The notes below the pieces were generated by a model. The model had not been told where the DNA came from and ran no database searches. It saw nothing but the letters and a program-made list of their open reading frames with translations. From Nitrospirae bacterium MYbinv3 (GTDB lineage Bacteria; Nitrospirota; Thermodesulfovibrionia; Thermodesulfovibrionales; Magnetobacteriaceae), in NCBI GenBank assembly GCA_002753395.1, contig PEAB01000026.1:1-41781 (forward strand): a stretch of 41,781 bases of DNA, in the 5' to 3' direction. Shown one piece after another: positions 35,370 through 41,781 of this stretch. A program made the translations under genes and the position numbers. Position 1 is the stretch's first letter. Each line of letters begins with the position of its first letter.

Positions 35370-35532
35370 TACTAATAGTATACGTCATCGCGTGTAAAAT
35401 AACTAACCACTTTTGTACTCACCAAGCCCCTACTGCCTTCTTCATCCTTTCCTTAATTGTATCAATACTGATACCAATTTGCGTTTATACCAGTATTAGT
35501 ATAGAAGGGGAGACCCTGTCTCCCCTCAGACC

Positions 35533-35707
35533 TAATGCTGTTGACTTAAGATTGTGAAGATGAAAAAAGGAGGGCTTTGCCCTCCCTTAGACCCACCCAC
35601 AAGGGAACTTGTTCCCTTGATCCTGTAAATGTCAGGCGTGGTTGCTTAAAATGTCACCCATGTGCATATATTTTGCGTACATATTAATGCTTAAGTCAAC
35701 AGCATTA
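35533..35707. mobile_element. TAATGC-type MITE-like element with 11-bp target duplication
   Basis: A 175-bp element with perfect 18-bp inverted repeats TAATGCTGTTGACTTAAG (35533-35550) and its complement (35690-35707). It is flanked by the direct repeat CCCCTCAGACC (35522-35532 and 35708-35718), the target-site duplication. Inside is a further copy of the hairpin repeat (R9). An 11-bp duplication is the length range of IS4-type elements, but no matching transposase is in the window. Confidence 0.88.
35567..35626 (-). repeat. GC-rich double-hairpin repeat, divergent copy R9
   Basis: GGAGGGCTTTGCCCTCC and CAAGGGAACTTGTTCCCTTG hairpins. Both arms have changed together relative to R1, keeping the pairing. 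It is carried within the TAATGC-type element. Confidence 0.8.
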
Positions 35708-35843
35708 CCCCTCAGACCCCTCCGCAAGGGGAGGGGTGAGGCACCCCGGCCACAAAGAAGTCCCCTTGACCCCATTAAAGTTCAACTTTTTTGGATGCAA
35801 CTTAGTATAAAATATAAGAAATAGACAAGGAAGGTGGTTCCAT

Positions 35844-36296
35844 ATGTTAAGACTAACATTGAATTTGACAGCACGCTTATATAGAGCGCTGACCAATACG
35901 GTGGCACTAGAGAAAGCACTGGAGAGATATCTGTGTCCTTTACAGATGTTTTTAGAATTAACACGCAATGGTTGGAGTGTTGGGGCATTTAAAATTCTAA
36001 GTCATGACTTAAATGTTAAGCGCATCTTCTTCACCAAACTAACAGTTGAATATTTCAGCAGTGTTCGTGCTGTGTTTAAAAACTCAGCAACATTATCACT
36101 GCATAATGCTTCAGAAATAGCAACGGAGATACCAAAAGGTATAACTTCTAATGTGAAGCAAGTGCATGACAAATCCAAAGAGGAAATGAAAACGTGGGAA
36201 AACATGTTATCCATACCACTGTTTACCATAGGAGTTTTGTACGCCATAGTTTTAAATGTTAGAAGGACAATCATTAAGTTCATGGACACACATTAA
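35844..36296 (+). CDS. Small protein of unknown function with a C-terminal TM helix
   Basis: I do not recognise this 150-residue protein. It is helical and basic in its first half (LTLNLTARLYRALTNTVALEKALERYL) and has one hydrophobic helix near the C-terminus (about 123-140, IPLFTIGVLYAIVLNV) followed by an RR pair, which suggests a tail-anchored membrane protein. AAGGAAGGTGG precedes the ATG by about 8 nt, which supports a real gene. It stands alone among repeats and is flanked by near-identical 17-bp direct repeats at 35795 and 36548. Confidence 0.6.
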   Translation: MLRLTLNLTARLYRALTNTVALEKALERYLCPLQMFLELTRNGWSVGAFKILSHDLNVKRIFFTKLTVEYFSSVRAVFKNSATLSLHNASEIATEIPKGITSNVKQVHDKSKEEMKTWENMLSIPLFTIGVLYAIVLNVRRTIIKFMDTH

Positions 36297-36325
36297 TCCC
36301 TTATGCTCTTCCTTTAGATATATTT

Positions 36326-36471
36326 TATAGTTTTGCACTTTCTGGATTCCTGCTTTCGCAGGAATGACATAGAGGGGCTAAATGCGCCATTTGCTGTCAT
36401 TCCCGCGTAACCGGGAATCTATTTTCAAGAGCTGTATAAAATGCTGGTTTATAAAAAAGTGCAAAAGTATA
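36326..36471. mobile_element. MITE-like element carrying the GGATTCC-type hairpin repeat
   Basis: The ends TATAGTTTTGCACTTT (36326-36341) and AAAGTGCAAAAGTATA (36456-36471) are inverted repeats with one mismatch. Between them lies an inverted pair of GGATTCCTGCTTTCGCAGGAATGAC-type hairpins (36342-36420), the same repeat that broke hicA. No coding potential. Confidence 0.65.
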
Positions 36472-36572
36472 GAAACCATATAAAAAAGTACTCATACAAG
36501 ATTGCTTAACCATAAAGTTCTCCGTAGATGAATACCTCATCTTATGAATGCAACTTGATATAAAGCAGCCTT

Positions 36573-37460
36573 TTAATGGTTAGGTGTAGCCCCTGTATCT
36601 GAATCTGTCTTCTTGCTCTGTGCAAAGATAGCCAGCTCTTTTATCTTATTATTAGCTCCTCTTAACCGTCTGCTAAACACCTGAGTCAGCTTCTTGAAGA
36701 GTTTTAAGGTCAAGATGTCGTCGTAACCTTCCATGATACGTCTGTCAAACTCAAGGAGTACAACGTCGTCATATGCCTTTGCGCGCGCTGAGCGTGGCGA
36801 GCCATCGAGAATACCCATTTCGCCAAAACAACTACCTCGTCGAAGCCGTGCCAGCACCTCCTCTCTCTTTCTCTCAATCCCCTTGGTTATGGCGATGATC
36901 CCATCCACGATCACGTAAAACCTGTCCGGCCTCTCACCCTCCTCAAATATAACATCCCCTTCCCTATACTTTCTGCACTTACAGAGCTTTAACATGGACA
37001 TAAGCTCATCATCTGAGAGGAACGAGAAAAAGTCCAGGTCTCTAATCTTTCTCACCGTCTTGGTTATGGCAATGGGAACACTCCTGATGGCGTCATTAAT
37101 AGCCTTTTCAACATCGCTCATCTGAAAGGGGTACTGCAAGACAGATGTTACACCCTCCCTGTACATCCGTTTTAACTCACGGACATTGATTTCGCTGTCG
37201 ATCATCAGGATTACCCTCAAGGGATGTTCCTCATGGTACTGCCTGAGTTTCTCAAGAAGCTCCTCGTCGTATTTCATTATGGTATTGTAATCGGCCAACA
37301 AGAGATCAACCTTTTCGCTTTTGAGGTTGTTCATCAGACTACTTACCTTCGATACCCCCATGACCTTCGTATAGCCTAAGTAATTCAACGACCCCTTGGC
37401 AAAGTCCAAACTCCTCTGATCAGAGTTCAAGATTATAACATTTAAACTGCTTTTTTCCAT
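36573..37460 (-). CDS. Degenerate receiver fused to a cyclic-nucleotide-binding domain
   Basis: The 295-residue protein has an N-terminal receiver-like domain (1-125) with a possible acceptor D57 (LLLADYN). The usual lysine of the KPF motif is replaced (LQYPF), and the strand-4 Thr/Ser is altered (LMIDSE), so normal phosphorylation is doubtful. The second half (about 148-265) is a cNMP-binding beta-roll with the phosphate-binding cassette FGEMGILDGSPRSARA, whose Arg is the expected ligand contact. No HTH follows, so it is not a Crp-type transcription factor. It probably transmits a cyclic-nucleotide signal by protein contact. A strong promoter precedes it. Confidence 0.87.
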   Translation of the reverse strand: MEKSSLNVIILNSDQRSLDFAKGSLNYLGYTKVMGVSKVSSLMNNLKSEKVDLLLADYNTIMKYDEELLEKLRQYHEEHPLRVILMIDSEINVRELKRMYREGVTSVLQYPFQMSDVEKAINDAIRSVPIAITKTVRKIRDLDFFSFLSDDELMSMLKLCKCRKYREGDVIFEEGERPDRFYVIVDGIIAITKGIERKREEVLARLRRGSCFGEMGILDGSPRSARAKAYDDVVLLEFDRRIMEGYDDILTLKLFKKLTQVFSRRLRGANNKIKELAIFAQSKKTDSDTGATPNH

Positions 37461-37516
37461 TGCTTTAGCCTATCTTAATATTTATCATTATTTCACATTT
37501 CCTAATCTATGTTTAA

Positions 37517-37545
37517 ATATTACCAGAATACCACATTGTTGTCAA
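37517..37545 (-). promoter_or_regulatory. Sigma-70-type promoter of the receiver-cNMP gene
   Basis: On the minus strand, TTGACA (37540-37545) and TAATAT (37517-37522) are 17 bp apart. The leader would be about 50 nt to the ATG at 37460. Confidence 0.7.
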
Positions 37546-37638
37546 TGGGACGTATATAGAATGGTACATAAGTAACTTATGGGTCGTCTTGTCATTTTGT
37601 CATTGCCGTGCAAGACAGGGCAATCCACAAGCTAATAG

Positions 37639-37690
37639 ATTCCTGCTTTCGCAGAGCCTGCCCCTGCCTTGAACAGGGGAATGACATAGT
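37639..37690. repeat. Interrupted GGATTCC-type hairpin repeat
   Basis: GATTCCTGCTTTCGCAG is followed by an insert with its own palindrome (CCCCTGCCTTGAACAGGGG) before GAATGACATAG resumes. It is a variant of the repeats at 24955 and 36342. The rest of the gap 37461-37774 holds only the two divergent promoters. Confidence 0.65.
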
Positions 37691-37721
37691 TTCCCACGAC
37701 TGCACCCTTATTAAAGTTGAT

Positions 37722-37751
37722 TTGACAATGTTCAGGGGTAGATATTATAAT
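37722..37751 (+). promoter_or_regulatory. Consensus promoter of the double-propeller protein gene
   Basis: TTGACA (37722-37727) and TATAAT (37746-37751), both full consensus, are 18 bp apart. The start would be near 37758, about 26 nt before the chosen ATG. Confidence 0.75.
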
Positions 37752-37783
37752 TTATAGAGGTAAATGATGGAGGTATGGGCTTT

Positions 37784-40700
37784 ATGATGAAGAAAATCGT
37801 ATTTTTAGTATTGTTCTTTTTATTATCGGTTAGTACAGCGATGGCTGCTAGTACATACACTTTTGTTACAAAGTGGGGGGGGAGTGGTAATAAAGATGCC
37901 CAGTTCTCCGCACCAATAGATATAGCCAACGACACATCAGGCAACATCTACATCGTTGACAAGAATAACAATCGTATACAGAAGTTCTCATCAGGCGGTC
38001 AATTCATATCCAGCATGGGGAGTATCGGTACAGGAAATGGTCAATTTACCACACCCAGTGGGGTAGCAACAGATTCGACGAGCAACTTCTACGTTGTTGA
38101 TACAGGCAATAGTCGTATCCAGCTTTTTAGTTCAATCGGTGGGTTCATATCAAGCTGGGGCAGCCCTGGCTCTGGAAATAGCCAATTTTCCAACACTCTC
38201 AGGGCAGCCGTAGACAGGACTTACGGTACTGTCTATGTTGCTGATACGGGCAACAACAGGGTACAGAGGTTTAGCTCAAGGGGTGGATTTTTAGGCACCT
38301 TTGGCAGCCCTGGAAGCGGGAACGGTCAGTTTAATCAGCCTAAAGGTATAGCAGTTGACTCAGCGGGCAATATATACGTAGTTGATTCAGGAAATAACAG
38401 GATTCAAAAATTTGACCAATACGGTACGTTTATATCAAGCTGGGGTAGTCTAGGCAGTCTGGATGGCATGTTTAATGCCCCATACGGTGTGGCTGTCGAT
38501 ACCTCAAACAACGTCTACGTCTCTGACTATGGCAATAACCGTATCCAGAAATTTACCTCAACCGGTCTATTTGTAACCGCGTGGGGCAGCGCTGGCTCTC
38601 AGGATGGTCAGTTTAACGGCCCAGCAGGTCTAACCGTAGACACATCGGGCAACGTCTACGTCGCTGATGAAAAAAACAACAGGGTCCAAAAGTTCACAGC
38701 ATCGGCAATCACCGGACTAACCATACCAACAAACTTTGCCATAACACAGATCACAGGAGGCCTTCGTCTAAACTGGGACACCGCAGCAGGTGCAGCCACT
38801 TATGTGGTTTATTGGGGAACTTCAGCTTCGATAAGCGATACGAACTACTCAGGGTCCTTTAGCACAGCCAGCACTACTTATGATCACACAGGACTTACCC
38901 CTGGGACCACCTACTATTATCGAATAAAATCCACCAATGGGACTAATGTAAGCGCCTTGTCTGGTGTGATCTCCATGACTTACCAAGTTAGCACACTCAC
39001 TGTTAGGCTTGTCGGTGCAGGTAGCGGTACTGTCACAGCCTCACCCGGGATACTAACCTGGAGCGTTAGCGTTGGCACCGCCGACTACGACCCTGGCACT
39101 GTTGTTAAACTGACACCAACTCCGGCAACAGGCTCTTTTTTTGCCGGTTGGACTGGCTGTGATAACGTTACAGCAGATTTGTGCAGCGTTACCATGAACA
39201 CATCAAGGTCAGTGACTGCATCATTTGCGACTGTTGGAAGTTACACCCTGACTGTAACAATGACCGGCGCAGGCACTGGCACGGTTACGACCTCATCTGG
39301 TAATATTATTTGGAATGGCAACACCGGCTCCGCCAGCATCTCTCCCAACACTGTTGTCACCCTCACTGCGGCACCTTCAATCGGTTCTGTCTTTGAGGCC
39401 TGGACGGGCTGTGACTCCGTCTCAACCAACACGTGTACTGTTACTATGACGGCTTCCAGGTCAGTGTCAGCCTCATTTATTGTTGCGAATAATCTAGCCA
39501 TTGCAATGCTAGGAAGCGGCGCTGGCACGGTGATAGTTTTACCAGGTACCCTAACGTGGAACGGTACCATCGGTTACGCAAGCTACACCCCTGGCACTGT
39601 AGTAACACTTACTGCGACGCCTTCGGCCAGTTCTGTCTTTACGGGGTGGGCCGGCTGCGACTCAACCACAGCCAACACATGCACCGTTACAATGAAAACT
39701 GATAAGGCCATAACCGCTACTTTTACACTCATAACTAATCCCACATTGACCGTTACACAAGCTGGCAGCGGCACCGGTACCGTTGTAGTTACACCCGGGA
39801 CCCTTACGTGGAACGGTAATACCGCCACTGCCAACTACGCCATAGGTACTGTTGTCACCCTTACTGCAACGCCTTCAACTGGTTCTGTCTTTGTAGCCTG
39901 GACTGGCTGTGATTATGCCGCAACCAACTCATGCACAGTAGCAATGAGTAGTAGTAGGACAGTTGTAGCCACTTTTAAGGTCTCTCGCCCAGCAAAGATG
40001 GACTTTGACGGCGATGGGAGAAGCGACCTTATGTTTTATAATTCGTCTACCGGCATGGCTTTCATTTGGTTGATGGGCGACGTCTCCATATTATCAGGCC
40101 GTTCACCTGGTGCTATGTCTGATACTAGTTGGCGGATAAAAGGCATTGGGGACTTCGACGGCGATGGCAAAAGCGATGTCCTGTGGTACAACACCTCCAA
40201 TGGAGACTTCTACATCTGGCTTATGGATGGCACTACGGTAAAGGCAGCGGGTTCACCAGCAATTGTGAAGTCTCAACAGTGGCTGATTATAGGCATCGGG
40301 GACTTCAATGGCGACGGCAAGAGTGACATACTGTGGCATAACACCTCCACCGGTCAGACATACATCTGGTTTATGGATGGCGCCTTTATATCCTCCGGCG
40401 CCTCCCCTGCTGCCATAGCCGATACCAACTGGCAGATAAAAGGCATCGGGGACTTCAATGGCGACGGCAAGAGTGACATACTGTGGCAAAACGCCACCAC
40501 CGGCCAGACCTCCATCTGGTTTATGGATGGCGCTGCTGTATCCTCCGGCGCCTCCCCTGCAACCATAGCCGATACCAACTGGCAGATAAAAGGCATCGGG
40601 GACTTCAATGGCGACGGCAAGAGTGACATACTGTGGCAAAACGCTACCACCGGCCAGACCTCTATCTGGTTTATGGATGGTGCTACTGTATCCTCCGGCG

Positions 40701-40897
40701 CCTCCCCTGCAACCGTGGCTGATACCAACTGGCAGATAAGGAACATCGGGGACTTCAATGGCGACGGCAAAAGCGACCTCCTGTGGTATAACACCTCCAC
40801 CGGCGTCTATTACATATGGCTCATGGACGGTTTGACTATCAAAAGCACAGGTTCGCCAGCGACATTGCCCGATCCCAACTGGAACGTAATAAGATAA
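37784..40897 (+). CDS. Secreted double beta-propeller protein (NHL, FN3, InlB-B-like, FG-GAP repeats)
   Basis: Predicted extracellular or cell-surface protein of about 1037 residues. It has a signal peptide (cleavage after AMA). Six NHL blades follow, each with the pattern GN-x-Y-V-x-D-x-x-N-N-R-[IV]-Q-[KR]-F, then one fibronectin-III-like domain. Four divergent InlB-B-like repeats come next, each with a WxGCD...C pair likely to form a disulfide. The last part is six FG-GAP/VCBS blades with DFNGDGKSD calcium-binding loops. The blades near the C-terminus are almost identical in DNA at a 150-bp period. I choose the ATG at 37784 because the one at 37775 is only 1 nt from the ribosome-binding site GGAGG. 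Likely role: adhesion or surface interaction; ligand unknown. Confidence 0.88.
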   Translation: MMKKIVFLVLFFLLSVSTAMAASTYTFVTKWGGSGNKDAQFSAPIDIANDTSGNIYIVDKNNNRIQKFSSGGQFISSMGSIGTGNGQFTTPSGVATDSTSNFYVVDTGNSRIQLFSSIGGFISSWGSPGSGNSQFSNTLRAAVDRTYGTVYVADTGNNRVQRFSSRGGFLGTFGSPGSGNGQFNQPKGIAVDSAGNIYVVDSGNNRIQKFDQYGTFISSWGSLGSLDGMFNAPYGVAVDTSNNVYVSDYGNNRIQKFTSTGLFVTAWGSAGSQDGQFNGPAGLTVDTSGNVYVADEKNNRVQKFTASAITGLTIPTNFAITQITGGLRLNWDTAAGAATYVVYWGTSASISDTNYSGSFSTASTTYDHTGLTPGTTYYYRIKSTNGTNVSALSGVISMTYQVSTLTVRLVGAGSGTVTASPGILTWSVSVGTADYDPGTVVKLTPTPATGSFFAGWTGCDNVTADLCSVTMNTSRSVTASFATVGSYTLTVTMTGAGTGTVTTSSGNIIWNGNTGSASISPNTVVTLTAAPSIGSVFEAWTGCDSVSTNTCTVTMTASRSVSASFIVANNLAIAMLGSGAGTVIVLPGTLTWNGTIGYASYTPGTVVTLTATPSASSVFTGWAGCDSTTANTCTVTMKTDKAITATFTLITNPTLTVTQAGSGTGTVVVTPGTLTWNGNTATANYAIGTVVTLTATPSTGSVFVAWTGCDYAATNSCTVAMSSSRTVVATFKVSRPAKMDFDGDGRSDLMFYNSSTGMAFIWLMGDVSILSGRSPGAMSDTSWRIKGIGDFDGDGKSDVLWYNTSNGDFYIWLMDGTTVKAAGSPAIVKSQQWLIIGIGDFNGDGKSDILWHNTSTGQTYIWFMDGAFISSGASPAAIADTNWQIKGIGDFNGDGKSDILWQNATTGQTSIWFMDGAAVSSGASPATIADTNWQIKGIGDFNGDGKSDILWQNATTGQTSIWFMDGATVSSGASPATVADTNWQIRNIGDFNGDGKSDLLWYNTSTGVYYIWLMDGLTIKSTGSPATLPDPNWNVIR
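40290..40740 (+). repeat. Near-identical 150-bp tandem repeats within the propeller gene
   Basis: Three successive units begin with the same GGCATCGGGGACTTCAATGG-type segment, at about 40291, 40441 and 40591, and differ at few bases. Each encodes one 50-residue FG-GAP blade. This points to recent unit duplication. Confidence 0.85.
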
Positions 40898-40930
40898 TGT
40901 GAAATATTTAATAGACACCGAAGACATAAA

Positions 40931-41781
40931 GGGCTCTTACGTAAAGGGAGTGGGTAGTGGTATAATAGTGGCAAAACAGATAAGGAGACAGATCTATGCA
41001 AATGGTAGAGAATTTATTTGAACAGGTACTAAACATACAGTTGCCGTGGAAGGTAAAGAGTGTTGATTTTAGAGATGCAGAAAAGGTAATTAATATACAT
41101 ATAGATTTCGAGAGAGGAAGTGTATTTAAATGTGCTAAATGTGGAACAGATTCGAAAGCTTATGATACAACAGAGAAGAGGTGGCGGCATCTTATTTTTT
41201 TTCAATATGAGAGTTATATAATAGCAAGAGTACCAAGAACTGATTGTAAAAAATGTGGAATTTTGCTGGTAGACATACCTTGGGCGCGCAGAAGTTCTGA
41301 TTTTACATATTTATTTGATTCTTTAATGATGATTCTTTGTAGAGAGATGCCTGTAAATAGAGTGTCTAAAATTATGAAAGAAGATGATGAAAAACTATGG
41401 AGGATAATTCATCACTATACAGAAGAGGCAAGGAAATTAGAGGACTATTCAGATGTAAAAGCAATAGGAGAAGACGAAGCATCTAAAAAAAAAGGTCATG
41501 ATTATGTCACATTATTTGTAGATTTGGATGACAAGAAAACAATCTTTGTAACTGAGGGTAAAGGGTCTGAAACAGTTAAGCAATTTAAAGAAGATTTTGA
41601 AAACCACAATGGTATAGCAGAAAATATAAAAGATGCCAGCATAGACATGTCGCCTGCATTTATAAAAGGAATAGAGGAGACTTTTCCAAACGCTGAAATA
41701 ACATTTGATAAATTTCACATAATGAAGATAGTAAACAGTGCAGTAGATGAAGTAAGGAAAAATGAAGTGAAGGAACAAGAG
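40931..41781 (+). mobile_element. ISL3-family insertion sequence, right part outside the window
   Basis: The left end starts with GGGCTCTTACG, and GGCTCTT is typical of ISL3-family termini. It lies 34 bp after the stop codon of the propeller gene. The transposase runs out of the window, so the right end and target duplication cannot be seen. Confidence 0.7.
40996..41781 (+). CDS. ISL3-family transposase, 3' end beyond the window
   Basis: An open frame of 262 codons reaches the last base of the window. It has an N-terminal zinc finger (C46, C49, C84, C87), a helix-turn-helix region (about 104-150) and the start of the DDE domain: the first aspartate in GEDEASKKKGHDY (D160), the second in ASIDMSPAFIKG (D217), and FDKFHIMK after it. 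The catalytic glutamate would lie beyond the window. AAGGAGA precedes the ATG by 7 nt. The coding sequence is AT-rich compared with the neighbouring propeller gene, as expected for a recent arrival. Confidence 0.9.
   Translation, partial: MQMVENLFEQVLNIQLPWKVKSVDFRDAEKVINIHIDFERGSVFKCAKCGTDSKAYDTTEKRWRHLIFFQYESYIIARVPRTDCKKCGILLVDIPWARRSSDFTYLFDSLMMILCREMPVNRVSKIMKEDDEKLWRIIHHYTEEARKLEDYSDVKAIGEDEASKKKGHDYVTLFVDLDDKKTIFVTEGKGSETVKQFKEDFENHNGIAENIKDASIDMSPAFIKGIEETFPNAEITFDKFHIMKIVNSAVDEVRKNEVKEQE

Larger units (their letters stand above)
35504..35773 (-). repeat. GC-rich double-hairpin repeat R8, split by a nested element
   Basis: The left part (35504-35532) and right part (35719-35773) join into one inverse-orientation core once the element at 35533-35707 and one 11-bp duplicate are removed. 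The hairpin loop of the right part carries an extra insert with its own GGGGTGAGGCACCCC palindrome. It lies 134 bp past the stop of the PAS-GAF kinase gene. The gap 35370-35843 holds this nested structure and no convincing gene. Confidence 0.8.

Noticed and set aside
4335-35773. CRISPR array made of the recurring GC-rich repeats
   Set aside because: The copies are many kilobases apart, palindromic, variable in length and on both strands, without regular spacers or cas genes.
39241-40927. Minus-strand frames opposite the propeller gene, repetitive Val- and Gly-rich
   Set aside because: They reflect the repeat structure of the coding strand; the plus strand has the signal peptide and known domains.

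Overview
The window looks like a piece of a chromosome from an anaerobic sulfate-reducing bacterium, most likely of the phylum Nitrospirota (Thermodesulfovibrio / Magnetobacterium-like). The reasons are a complete dissimilatory sulfate-reduction cluster (adk-sat-aprB-aprA-qmoA-qmoB-qmoC), a type IV pilus PilC-PilS-PilR block, several two-component systems and a high load of small repeats and insertion sequences. The phylum assignment is an inference from gene content; no 16S or other marker is present.

Layout. 1-4250: a very large AT-rich protein with a membrane segment and a Walker-B-like motif but no visible Walker A; its 5' end is doubtful. 4250-4900: a MITE-like element, tRNA-Val(TAC) and tRNA-Asp(GTC) behind a clear promoter, and a second repeat. 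4906-5679: a YkgJ-type Cys-cluster protein. 5880-15243 (minus strand): sulfate activation and APS reduction. Adk removes AMP, Sat makes APS, AprBA reduces APS to sulfite plus AMP, and QmoABC links AprBA to the menaquinone pool. An intrinsic terminator separates adk-sat from aprBA-qmoABC. 15546-17633 (minus): a response regulator and histidine kinase. 17891-19248 (minus): a coupled pair of a divergent receiver-like protein and a two-TM protein. 19360-20883: an intact IS701-like insertion sequence. 20996-23900 (plus): a UvrD/PcrA-type helicase with an overlapping membrane protein. 23824-24600 (minus): a LipM/LplA-type acyltransferase. 24617-25248: a decayed hicAB toxin-antitoxin locus broken by a hairpin repeat. 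25299-25521: a second MITE-like copy. 25609-28689: a DUF4124/DUF5684-like membrane protein with a long acidic tail. 28716-29327: a nitroreductase. 29585-35369 (plus): pilC, pilS, pilR and a PAS-GAF histidine kinase, closely packed. 35370-35840: a nested repeat insertion. 35844-36296: a small unknown protein. 36573-37460 (minus): a degenerate receiver fused to a cyclic-nucleotide-binding domain. 37784-40897 (plus): a secreted double beta-propeller protein. 40931-end: an ISL3-family insertion sequence cut by the window edge.

The most unusual feature is a family of about 60-90 bp GC-rich double-hairpin repeats. There are nine copies. Four abut gene stop codons and two more lie further downstream; all six have the same orientation relative to the gene before them. 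Several copies sit inside small elements with perfect terminal inverted repeats. One such element has inserted into another copy of the repeat, leaving an 11-bp target duplication.
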